Below are positions 42,101 to 49,332 of a stretch of 64,000 nucleotides of DNA, one piece after another. The stretch is from assembly GCA_900545245.1 (NCBI GenBank), contig UQYV01000010.1, positions 21,968 through 85,967 on the forward strand. Direction: 5' to 3'. Made by a program: the position numbers and the translations under genes. The notes under the pieces were generated by a model. That model did no database searches. It was given only the letters and a program-made list of their open reading frames with translations, and had not been told where the DNA came from. The first letter of the stretch is position 1, and each line of letters starts with the position of its first letter. The DNA comes from an uncultured Bacteroidales bacterium (GTDB taxonomy: Bacteria > Bacteroidota > Bacteroidia > Bacteroidales > UBA932).

Positions 42101-42285
42101 TCGACTTCTTCCGGAGCCATTCCCTTAGCCTCCGTCATAACGGCGACCGTAGGAGCATTCAAATCCGGAAATACGTCCACATCCATAGTTGTGGCCGTAT
42201 GTATTCCCGCTACCATCAGCAGCACCGCCGCCACCAATATGACCAGCCGATTATTAAGCGAGAATCGTATAATTCTATCTAACAT
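39169..42285 (-). CDS. CusA/CzcA family heavy-metal RND efflux pump
   Basis: A 1038-residue inner-membrane proton antiporter of the heavy-metal efflux (HME) group, with the usual 12 spans and two periplasmic loops. The fourth span carries GGMAIAIGSLVDDAIVDVEN, similar to copper/silver pumps in its GGMAIAIG start but with two aspartates. The metal (copper, silver, zinc or cobalt) is therefore uncertain. The N-terminal IHTATTMDVDVFPDLNAPTV is typical. Four 13-base tandem repeats lie directly before its start codon. Confidence 0.94.
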   Translation of the reverse strand: MLDRIIRFSLNNRLVILVAAVLLMVAGIHTATTMDVDVFPDLNAPTVAVMTEAKGMAPEEVERLVTFPIETAVNGATDVRRVRSSSTTGFSIVWVEFNWGTDIYRARQIVSEKIAVVRDDLPSNVGNPVLGPQSSILGEVMFVALTADETSMQELRTIADWNIRPRLLATGGVAQVAVLGGDVREYQILLNPSRMKHYGISLDEVYAAVDNMNQNASGGILYEYGNEYIVRGVISTDNVKEIGKALVKVNGNNPVTLNNIAEVRIGNQSPKTGVASHRGKEAVILTVTKQPATSTIELSAKLDNALAELQKTLPADVKMSTDIYRQERFINNSIDNVKKSLFEGGIFVIIVLFLFLMNVRTTVISLVTIPLSLVISILTLNALGLTINTMSLGGMAIAIGSLVDDAIVDVENVFKRLRENHNLPPEQRRPKVNVIFEASREVRMPILNSTLIIIASFLPLFFLSGMEGRLLVPLGIAFITSLCASTLVALTLTPVLCSYLLGNHKNNDDKEEKEPIVTRKLKEIYGKALNWALGHKAVVLGVTVALFVATLVIFAGLGRSFLPPFNEGSFTINVSTMPGVSLEESDKIGAKVEQILLSIPEIQTVGRKTGRAELDEHALGVNTSEIEAPFILDKRSKNELLSDIREKLGLIPGINVEVGAPITHRIDAMLSGTSANIAIKLFGTDLNRMYAIGNEIKEAVSGVEGLVDLNVEQLVERPQLQIVPKREMLAKYGVTLPEFAEIVNVMLAGESVSLVYEGNRSFDLTLKVDDEHRTGAENIRDLMIDAGGVKIPLGNIATVRSASGPNTINRENVARKLVVSANVAERDLRGVVNDVQKIIDEKIELPEGYHIEYGGQFESEQAASRTLLITSIFAILVIFLLIFNQFRNLTQSVVILLNLPLALIGGVLAIRLGGDALSIPAIIGFISLFGIATRNGMLLIERYNDLRIEGHKLRESVMIGSKDRLNPILMTALTSALAMIPLVVGSDLPGNEIQSPMAKVILGGLLSSTFLNGFIIPIMYMLTNKEDSQIRKEKEIAE

Positions 42286-42295
42286 ATATTTACAT

Positions 42296-42353
42296 TTATT
42301 TCAGCAATTTATTTCAGCAATTTATTTCAGCAATTTATTTCAGCAATTTATTT
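42296..42353. repeat. Four 13-base tandem repeats before the pump gene
   Basis: The unit CAGCAATTTATTT (plus strand) occurs four times in a row and ends about 10-15 bases before the pump start codon. The unit length is not a multiple of three, and the tract is not translated. Confidence 0.85.
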
Positions 42354-42376
42354 CTGAGACCACTAAGCTTGGGTGA

Positions 42377-42497
42377 GAGGGGATGAAGAAAAGGATGGGA
42401 TGCAAGGCGCTCAGTGCAGCCAAATACCGCAGCAACCTAGTGGTTGTGAGGATTTTGGCAAGCAGAGCAACGCGGCAGACCGCCTTTTCTTCATTCC
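42377..42497. repeat. Self-complementary dispersed element, copy 2
   Basis: It matches 8534-8649. The outer arms GGGGATGAAGAAAAGG (42379-42394) and CCTTTTCTTCATTCCC (42483-42498) pair with one G-T. The arm sequence differs from copy 1 but remains self-complementary. It lies between the CusB-like stop and the pump gene. Confidence 0.75.
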
Positions 42498-42499
42498 CG

Positions 42500-43765
42500 T
42501 CAGTGATTATGGGTGTGACCAGGAATAGCAGTACTCGCAGAGGCCAACTTAACCTGATGGGTGCCGCGAACGACAACCTCCTCACCGCCCCGCAGCCCCG
42601 TCAAAATCTCCACTCGCTGCCCATTGCTGTGCCCGATTGTAACTTCCTGGCGTTTGAATATTTCCTCCTCAAGCCGCACAAAAACAGCAAAAACGCCCTG
42701 GTCTTCGGACAGCGCTCCGACAGGAATACTCAAAGCATCCTCCCGGCTGTCGCTCAGCAGCCAAACTTCTGCAAACGAGCCCGGAATGAATCCTCCGCGA
42801 TTCTCGAATTCAAATGTCACCGGGATATAGGCGGAACCCTCGGAAGCCACTCTGCCACAAGAGACTAGGCGTCCTTTGAGGGCCTTGACATTATAGACCT
42901 CGGAGTCATACGCCGCTTGAAAATTGGCGTCGTGGATTTTGCCGAGATCTTTGAAATGACCCTCCGGAAGGTCTGAAACCAATTGCATCTTGTTGTTGCT
43001 GACGAGTTTGGCAACAATCTGCCCGACGCTGACATATTCGCCCTGTCCCACAAGAATCCTGCTTACATATCCGGCAGCCTTGCTCTTGAGGCTCACTCCC
43101 TGCTCAGAAAGGTTTGCCGCCTGTCCTTCATAGGAGGCTTTGGCTGTCTCATAGTTCAATTTTGCCTGTTCGAAATCTTTTTCTGAAATGATTTTGTCCG
43201 CAACAAGTTTCTCTGCCCTATGAAATTCTTTTTCAGCAGTTTCAAATATGGCTTTAGCTTTCACGACAGGGTCTCCGTCCTGAAGGTGCCGTGCGCTGAC
43301 CGAAGCGATTTTTTCGCCCTTTGCAATATACGTTCCCTCTGATATTGAGGGATTTGAGTAGTAGAGTACTCCGGATGTTGTGGCAACGATGTTCTCCTCG
43401 CTGCCCTGAAGGTTGCGGAATTGTCCGCCGGTGTGGATGACTCCTCGAAATGGAGCAGGCGTGACGATTTCTGTTTCAAGTCCGACCGCCTCTGCCTGAG
43501 CCTTGCTGAACTTGATTTCTCCGGCGTGCAGCCCTTCATCGTGTCCGTGAGCGTCGTGAGAGTGGGCACTATGATTATGCTCGTGCTCAGAATGATTGTG
43601 GGCTTCGTGTGAATGGGCGTCGTGATTGTGCCCTTCGTGTGAATGTGCGCAGGACTCCGAGTGAGTATGTCCCGCCGCCGAACTGTCGGTTGCTCCATTC
43701 TTGGATTTGCAGCCCACAATACAAAGGACCGCAAAGAAAAGAACGGTGATAATGTTCTTCTTCAT
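42500..43765 (-). CDS. Metal-efflux membrane fusion protein (CusB-like) with His-rich N-terminus
   Basis: The 421-residue periplasmic adaptor of the exporter. A lipobox VGCK (Cys19) follows the signal peptide. Residues about 30-80 are a histidine-rich tract (repeats such as HSHEAHNHSEHEHNHSAHSH) likely to bind metal. The barrel-sandwich and hairpin domains follow (YYSNPSISEGTYIAKGEKIA; ETAEKEFHRAEKLVADKIIS), and the end is again His-rich (IPGHTHNH). It lies upstream of the pump gene in the order DUF6769-CusB-CusA-CusC. Confidence 0.92.
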   Translation of the reverse strand: MKKNIITVLFFAVLCIVGCKSKNGATDSSAAGHTHSESCAHSHEGHNHDAHSHEAHNHSEHEHNHSAHSHDAHGHDEGLHAGEIKFSKAQAEAVGLETEIVTPAPFRGVIHTGGQFRNLQGSEENIVATTSGVLYYSNPSISEGTYIAKGEKIASVSARHLQDGDPVVKAKAIFETAEKEFHRAEKLVADKIISEKDFEQAKLNYETAKASYEGQAANLSEQGVSLKSKAAGYVSRILVGQGEYVSVGQIVAKLVSNNKMQLVSDLPEGHFKDLGKIHDANFQAAYDSEVYNVKALKGRLVSCGRVASEGSAYIPVTFEFENRGGFIPGSFAEVWLLSDSREDALSIPVGALSEDQGVFAVFVRLEEEIFKRQEVTIGHSNGQRVEILTGLRGGEEVVVRGTHQVKLASASTAIPGHTHNH

Positions 43766-43873
43766 ATATATTGTATGTTTTGTGATTCATTTATTCGCGG
43801 CATATGATCAATACCGCATCCCTGTCAGAATTGCGCTGACATCATCAGGACACAAGAATATATTCCCGATGCT

Positions 43874-44386
43874 TCAGGCACGGAAGAATGGGGGAGCGCG
43901 AAGGGAGAATGTCCCATCGACATTTGCTGATTTGTAAAGACAAGGCGGGAGGTCTCCGAAATCGTGCTCCTCGTCGTTGATTGCGATGTCATCGGCAAGA
44001 TAGGCGATGACGACGGCTATGAAAAACTGCACAGGCTGCGGAAGCAGGTGCATCTGATAATTTTCTGTTCGAGAATTGAGAAAAGCCTCATCTTCAATGC
44101 AATATGACCGGTCGTCGTTATGTCCTGAGCCGTCACCGCAATGCCCTTCTTTCCCGTCACAAAGTCCGGAATTGCCGTCGCAGTGCCAATGATGGGCCGC
44201 TGTCGTGCAGGAATCTGCTTCTCCCAAAACATCTGCGACATCAGTCCCATGTGAATCGGAGCAGGAATAATGCTCGTCCGCAAGGCACATAAACCCGTTA
44301 TGATGATGGTGGGGCACGAAAGAAACCGCCAACAGTGCAATCACTGCGACAGCAACCATCAAAGCAGACCAAGCCCTTTTCGTCAT
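43874..44386 (-). CDS. Small His/Cys-rich exported protein (DUF6769-like)
   Basis: A 170-residue protein with one N-terminal hydrophobic segment (WSALMVAVAVIALLAVSFVP) followed by HHHHNGFMCL and further His/Cys clusters (HHWHCDGNSGLCDGKEGHCG). A second hydrophobic stretch is near residue 125. Proteins of this type start metal-efflux operons in Bacteroidales, and it may sense or buffer metal in the periplasm. The family assignment is from memory of layout and composition. It lies 108 bases before the CusB-like gene. Confidence 0.75.
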   Translation of the reverse strand: MTKRAWSALMVAVAVIALLAVSFVPHHHHNGFMCLADEHYSCSDSHGTDVADVLGEADSCTTAAHHWHCDGNSGLCDGKEGHCGDGSGHNDDRSYCIEDEAFLNSRTENYQMHLLPQPVQFFIAVVIAYLADDIAINDEEHDFGDLPPCLYKSANVDGTFSLRAPPFFRA

Positions 44387-44610
44387 ATCCCCGGTTCAAA
44401 TAAAACAACCTTCCCCGACATCCAATCTCCCCAAATGCGCAAACTTACATAAAAATTACGAGAATATAATAACAACTCAATGAAAATCCGCACATTTCAT
44501 CCCGACATCAATAAGTTTTGTCGTGCTTTATTCTCAGGAATGTCCTGTGGCGGCTTCTGCGGGACCTTTCGCAACCTCTGGCTCAATTACATCTTCTCCT
44601 GTAACCGAAA

Positions 44611-44655
44611 AATCTCAGCCAAAATGCGACTTTTTCTTTGATTTTGGCTGAGATT
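44611..44655. terminator. Hairpin repeat A in a divergent intergenic region
   Basis: The 15-base arms AATCTCAGCCAAAAT and ATTTTGGCTGAGATT enclose a loop GCGACTTTTTCTTTG and are followed by a T-rich run. It resembles a terminator, but no recognised gene ends here. The stretch 44387-44788 holds this, repeat B and nothing else I can support. Confidence 0.6.
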
Positions 44656-44719
44656 TCTTTTTGTTTTACATTTAATCGTTTGTCAAATAATAGGATAACT
44701 AAACTTGTTGTATATAAGT

Positions 44720-44765
44720 AATCTCAGCCAAAATGCGACTTTTTCTTCGGTTTTGGCTGAGATTT
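44720..44765. terminator. Hairpin repeat B, near-identical to repeat A
   Basis: A second copy 65 bases on, loop TGCGACTTTTTCTTCGG, lying 23 bases before the promoter box of the ATPase gene. Confidence 0.6.
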
Positions 44766-44788
44766 TTGGAAATTCCGCAGTGGAAGAC

Positions 44789-44796
44789 TATATTTG
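44789..44796 (+). promoter_or_regulatory. Promoter -7 box for the ATPase gene
   Basis: TATATTTG lies 18 bases before the start codon and rules out the in-frame TTG at 44794 as a start. Confidence 0.6.
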
Positions 44797-44814
44797 CAGA
44801 AAAGAACGACAGCT

Positions 44815-46266
44815 ATGAATACAGCAAACATCATCGGCAGAAAGCGGGAACTGGAAACAATTGATAGATTGTACCGTTCGGACAAGTCTGAATTTCTGGC
44901 CATATATGGCCGTCGCCGTGTCGGCAAGTCATATCTTATAGATGAGGCATTTCGTGGAGAACTGGCTTTTTCCGTAGTCGGGACATTCAGGAAATGTGAG
45001 GATGGGGAAGAGCCGATGTACAAAAGGACACAGCTCAGGCATTTCTATCATAGCCTGCTGGATTATGGACTGGACGCTTCCTATAAGGAACCAGAGAATT
45101 GGCTTGACGCTTTCGACCTTCTAAAAAAACTGCTCGCGTTGAACGGACGCAGCCGGAAAATCATATTCATAGATGAACTTCCGTGGCTTGCCGGACCGAA
45201 ATCGTCTGAACTTGTTGAGGAACTAGGCTATTTCTGGAACAGCTGGGCAGCGAAACAAAGGAATATCTTTCTGATAGTCTGCGGCTCGGCTACGAGCTGG
45301 ATGCTGGACAATGTTATAAGGGATTACGGCGGTCTCCACGGCCGGCTTACCGAGAAAATATACCTTGCCCCATTCAGCCTTCGGGAGTCGAGGAGGTATT
45401 ATGCCAGCCGTGGCTTTATGATGTCCGATTACGAGATAGCCCTGAGCTATATGGCCATCGGAGGCATACCATATTATATGGATCGCCTTCGTCCGGATAT
45501 GACTTTGAACCAGAACATCAACGAGTTTTATTTCCGAAACAAGTCGATTGATCAGGAATTTCGTGATGTATATACGGGCTTGTTCCAATCGGCGGACAGA
45601 TATATCGACATAGTTAGGGCGCTTGGAGGAAAATTTTATGGTATGACGAGAAATGAACTTCTCGCTGACACGAAGCTTAAGGGCGGCGGGACATTTACCA
45701 GGATGCTCGAAAACTTGCAGGAATGTGGAATTATACGCTCTTTCTCCCGTTACGGCAAGAGGCGGAAGGAGACGGTCTATCAGTTGTGCGATTTCTTCAC
45801 TTTGTTCTATCTCAATTTCGTGGGACACAAAAAGCAGCGGCGGGACTGGACTTATTTCCAACGGTCGCACGAATATGAGAGTTGGAGCGGCCGTACATTC
45901 GAGCTTTTGTGTTCGCGCCATATTGAACAGATTCGCGATGCCCTGCGGATAAAGTCAATCGGTCAGGACTATAGTTGGAGCGGACAGTGTCCGGACGGCA
46001 GGAATGTTCAGGTGGATATGGTCATATCGTCACCGGATGAGCGCACGGACTATCTCTGTGAAATGAAGTTTTCTGAAAGTCGCTATTACATAACAGCCGA
46101 TTACGAGAAGAAGCTGCTGGACAAACTTGATGCATTCCGCAACTCGAAGAATCACAGGCCTTCTCATTCTCTTTTGATGGTTATGATAACTTCGATGGGA
46201 CTCGGCGAGTCGGTTCACAACCGCCTCGTGAATGCCGAGGTGACCTTGTCTGAACTTTTCAGTTAA
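44815..46266 (+). CDS. AAA ATPase (archaeal ATPase family) with C-terminal DUF234 nuclease-like domain
   Basis: A 483-residue protein. The P-loop is YGRRRVGKSYLIDEAF, with Walker B IIFIDELPWLAG and sensor VCGSATSWM. A winged-helix region follows (MTRNELLADTKLKGGGTFTR, MLENLQECGII). The C-terminus has a PD-(D/E)xK-like core (VQVDMVISSPDERTDYLCEM, then KFSES). These proteins are numerous in Bacteroidales and archaea and their role is unknown; defence or mobile-element links have been suggested only by distribution. It stands alone behind its own promoter. Confidence 0.88.
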   Translation: MNTANIIGRKRELETIDRLYRSDKSEFLAIYGRRRVGKSYLIDEAFRGELAFSVVGTFRKCEDGEEPMYKRTQLRHFYHSLLDYGLDASYKEPENWLDAFDLLKKLLALNGRSRKIIFIDELPWLAGPKSSELVEELGYFWNSWAAKQRNIFLIVCGSATSWMLDNVIRDYGGLHGRLTEKIYLAPFSLRESRRYYASRGFMMSDYEIALSYMAIGGIPYYMDRLRPDMTLNQNINEFYFRNKSIDQEFRDVYTGLFQSADRYIDIVRALGGKFYGMTRNELLADTKLKGGGTFTRMLENLQECGIIRSFSRYGKRRKETVYQLCDFFTLFYLNFVGHKKQRRDWTYFQRSHEYESWSGRTFELLCSRHIEQIRDALRIKSIGQDYSWSGQCPDGRNVQVDMVISSPDERTDYLCEMKFSESRYYITADYEKKLLDKLDAFRNSKNHRPSHSLLMVMITSMGLGESVHNRLVNAEVTLSELFS

Positions 46267-46310
46267 TTTTTGTCGTCAAAAGCATAATCATGTAGCATGC
46301 TCCTGACGCC

Positions 46311-49133
46311 TTACCACTGAATTTCAGAGATGTAGGTTACACCGAATTTGTCGGTGACATGGACCTCGCCGGAGCGGGCATTGGCAGACGGCATGATCTC
46401 GAACATATTGTGACTTTTCTGCGGCGCGCAGTATTTTCGGGTCGTGGCGTTCTTCACTTCTGAAAAAATGTCCACATAGTCCGGGTCTTCCATTTCAGTC
46501 TGACGCATATCGGCGACTTTTTTGCCGTTCTCCCACCATTCTACACGGCTCCAGCCGTCGTCGTAGTTCCAGATGTTCGCAATGATTTTCGCCCCGTCGG
46601 TGCGGCGCGGAGGATAGACTTTCATCTGGTAGCTGCTGTCGCGGCCGAGAGACTTGTAGTACCAGCGCATGGACTTGCCTTCGACCTCTGCCACCATGTA
46701 GCCCTGAGGGGTGCCGTCGCTGTTCAGGTACTTGTTAAGACGGAGGGCTCCTGTGGCACGTGAGACAGTGATGCAGGATATGTTGTCCAATCCGAAACCC
46801 TTGCCGGCATAGTCGTAACTGTAGTTCTCGTGATTGTGCCCGGCCCAGGAATAGACTTTTGAATAGCGCGAGAAAAGTTCCTTGTAGCCTTTGTAGTTCA
46901 GACCTCGGGTCGAATGGCTCGAACGCTTCTTGAACAGTTGCGAGTGCGCGCAGACCACAAGGGGAGTGTCGTGAGGGATGAACGCTAGGTCCCCCTCCAG
47001 CCATTTCAATGTGTTGTCCTCCAGACCAGAACGGTATGTTTCATTGGCTGACATTCTGTTATAAACGATGTCGTCAAGAACGATGAAGTGCATCTTTCCG
47101 ATGTTGAAGGAGTAGTGGAGCGGTCCGATGTATGTCTCGTAGTGCATTGTGCCGAGACGGGAGGCGTAGAGGGTGGTCTGGTCGTAATCGTGATTGCCTA
47201 TAACGTTGAATGTCGGGCACTTGAGACCTTCGGTGATGTCAAGATAGTCGTCGTATGCAGTCAGATAGTTATACACGAGGTCGCCGAGGTCTATGGAATA
47301 GCAGTCACCGTTCACCCCGCTTCTGAACGCCTCTGCATCGGGAATCACTGAATTTTTATATGCCTCTGCGGAATTATCGACACCGAACGGACGCATCTGC
47401 GGGTCTGCAATCATCAGCAGAGTGAATTTGTCCGATGCGCTCTTGCGAGGTTCAAGTTTAAAATTTGCCATAACTGCCTTCTGATAGCGTGCGATGCGTC
47501 TGTAATTGGACGGACGGCCATTGACGGAAGAAATCTCATATTCCGAAGGAAATGAAATGTAGACAAATACGGCGTCTTCGAGATTGCTGCGCATGGAATA
47601 ATAGCCATATCCATCGGTCTGGACGCTCTGGAGACCATCGCTGACCACAACGCCGGCGATTGCATTTCCTTCAGTGTCAGTGACCCTGCCAAACACATTG
47701 CTTCCGTCGGACATGAGTTCAGCAGCCTCAGCCCAATCATCGGGATATTCGCCTCCTGTCGTGACCTTGACACAGGCTCCGGAAATGTTCCCGCACCTCC
47801 CGCCGGCAGATGTCACCTTGCCATAGTTTGAGCAATCCTTCAGCATAACTGTCGCCTGGTCCGAACCGGCCGTCCATCCTGCAATACCTCCGGTGTGTAT
47901 CGCCTTGGCATTATTCTCAAACTTGTTGCCGCCCGCGCCGCTTGTTACATTCCCGTAATTGGCGCAGTTGCGGACATAGCCTCCGTCCTTCGCGTCTTTC
48001 TTGACCCCGACGGAGCCGACTATGCCGCCGCAGGCAGAGCGCCTGTCAGGGCTGAATCCGTCGAACGCGACATCACCCCGGTTTATGCAGCCGCGTATGT
48101 GGACGGGCCTGTTGACTGAACCTGCAATGCCGCCGACGGAACCTGGAGAATCGTTGGTGATGCGCACCATGCCATAGTTGACGCAGTCTCCGAGGACTAT
48201 CGCGGCGTGAGGCATACCGCAGATTCCTCCTGTCATAGGGGAGTGCGGGCCGGAGGAACTGACCTTTCCGAAGTTGTCGCAGCACATGATGTCGCCTTTT
48301 GTCATGCCGGCAATGCCTCCGACACGAGCTTGGGATATGAATGCGGCATTACGCGGCTCTCCCGCCGCCGTCTCGGCCATTATGTCGCCTCTGTTTACGC
48401 AGAATTTCACCGGCACCTTGAAGCCGTTTCCCTGAATGCCACCGACATTGCAAACTGGAGAGTCTCCGTTGAAATCAATGCTTCCGAGATTCTCGCACCA
48501 AGCGATGACTGGGCACATCTCCGTCTTCAGAAAGCCTCCTCCTGCTATGCCTCCGAGATTGACGGAGAGCTCACCGATCTGTTCCGCGCCGACTGTTTTC
48601 GACACTATCTGCCCGAAGTTACGGCAGTGCAACACCGAGGCCTTGTTGACACCTGCTATGCCGCCGACATAAATGTCTTTTTCTGTGTATCCGGAACGGT
48701 GGCTGATGTTTCCGTGGTTCTCGCAGTTCTCTATTATGCCCTCGTTCACGTCGGCTATGAATCCGGCATAAAATTCGGTATTGCCGCTTGAGACCTTCAT
48801 AGAGCAGGATTCTCCGATTTTTAGGTTGCGGACCGCTCCGCCGTCAAGAATCTTTCCGAAAAGTCCCCGCTGAGTCTTCCAGTTAAGGATAGAGAATCCG
48901 CAACCATCGAACACGCCTCCGAAAGACTGGACGCCGTTGAACTTCTTGACCTTGGACATGTCAATGTCAGCAGTCAGGCAGACGGAGCCGTCCTCCGACC
49001 TCCACTTTTCAATGCTCTGTCCGGAGTTGCACGCGGAGGCGAACTCCAACAAATCCTTATAAGTTCCGATGCCTTCTGCATAGGCGACAACCGCCAGAAG
49101 GAGAAGCAGGAAAATGGAAACTAATCTCTTCAT
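46311..49133 (-). CDS. GLUG-repeat protein fused to a calcineurin-like phosphoesterase
   Basis: A 940-residue exported protein. The signal peptide is LVSIFLLLLLAVVAYA. Residues about 40-490 carry GLUG-like repeats (GGIAGVNKASVLHCRNFGQI and variants). A CarboxypepD-like beta-sandwich follows (VFGRVTDTEGNAIAGVVVSD). From about 570 there is a metallophosphoesterase: ADPQ, LGDLVYNY, VIGNHDYD, VCAHSQLF, AGHNHEN. It ends with a C-terminal beta domain. It is the last gene of the FecR-SusCD operon. Compared with its neighbour it is the same enzyme with a large repeat domain added. Substrate unknown. Confidence 0.88.
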   Translation of the reverse strand: MKRLVSIFLLLLLAVVAYAEGIGTYKDLLEFASACNSGQSIEKWRSEDGSVCLTADIDMSKVKKFNGVQSFGGVFDGCGFSILNWKTQRGLFGKILDGGAVRNLKIGESCSMKVSSGNTEFYAGFIADVNEGIIENCENHGNISHRSGYTEKDIYVGGIAGVNKASVLHCRNFGQIVSKTVGAEQIGELSVNLGGIAGGGFLKTEMCPVIAWCENLGSIDFNGDSPVCNVGGIQGNGFKVPVKFCVNRGDIMAETAAGEPRNAAFISQARVGGIAGMTKGDIMCCDNFGKVSSSGPHSPMTGGICGMPHAAIVLGDCVNYGMVRITNDSPGSVGGIAGSVNRPVHIRGCINRGDVAFDGFSPDRRSACGGIVGSVGVKKDAKDGGYVRNCANYGNVTSGAGGNKFENNAKAIHTGGIAGWTAGSDQATVMLKDCSNYGKVTSAGGRCGNISGACVKVTTGGEYPDDWAEAAELMSDGSNVFGRVTDTEGNAIAGVVVSDGLQSVQTDGYGYYSMRSNLEDAVFVYISFPSEYEISSVNGRPSNYRRIARYQKAVMANFKLEPRKSASDKFTLLMIADPQMRPFGVDNSAEAYKNSVIPDAEAFRSGVNGDCYSIDLGDLVYNYLTAYDDYLDITEGLKCPTFNVIGNHDYDQTTLYASRLGTMHYETYIGPLHYSFNIGKMHFIVLDDIVYNRMSANETYRSGLEDNTLKWLEGDLAFIPHDTPLVVCAHSQLFKKRSSHSTRGLNYKGYKELFSRYSKVYSWAGHNHENYSYDYAGKGFGLDNISCITVSRATGALRLNKYLNSDGTPQGYMVAEVEGKSMRWYYKSLGRDSSYQMKVYPPRRTDGAKIIANIWNYDDGWSRVEWWENGKKVADMRQTEMEDPDYVDIFSEVKNATTRKYCAPQKSHNMFEIMPSANARSGEVHVTDKFGVTYISEIQW

Positions 49134-49149
49134 AAACTTTAATTACCAT

Positions 49150-49332
49150 CTCAAGTTTCGCAAGTATTCTAACTTCTTGCGAATATTAAACTTATCTCTT
49201 TTATCAAGCTCTCAAGTCCCACGCACTTTTTTCTGTCCACGTTACCCCTCTCCTAAGTCCTCTCCCTCGGGGAGAGGACTTGCCTTCGCCACAAGGGCTC
49301 AAAAGTGGTGTTTCGCACTTGCGAAACCTGAG
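49150..49332. mobile_element. 183-base MITE-like element
   Basis: Terminal inverted repeats CTCAAGTTTCGCAAGT (49150-49165) and ACTTGCGAAACCTGAG (49317-49332) pair at 15 of 16 positions. A 7-base direct repeat TTACCAT flanks both ends (49143-49149, 49333-49339). The interior has a perfect 12-base hairpin (AAGTCCTCTCC/GGAGAGGACTT, 49255-49281) and no gene. Confidence 0.75.

Noticed and set aside
44480..44641. A plus-strand frame of 53 codons with several cysteines (SGMSCGGFCGTF) in the divergent gap
   Set aside because: It runs into the hairpin repeat for its last codons, has no promoter box near its start and no matching neighbour; composition looks like chance.
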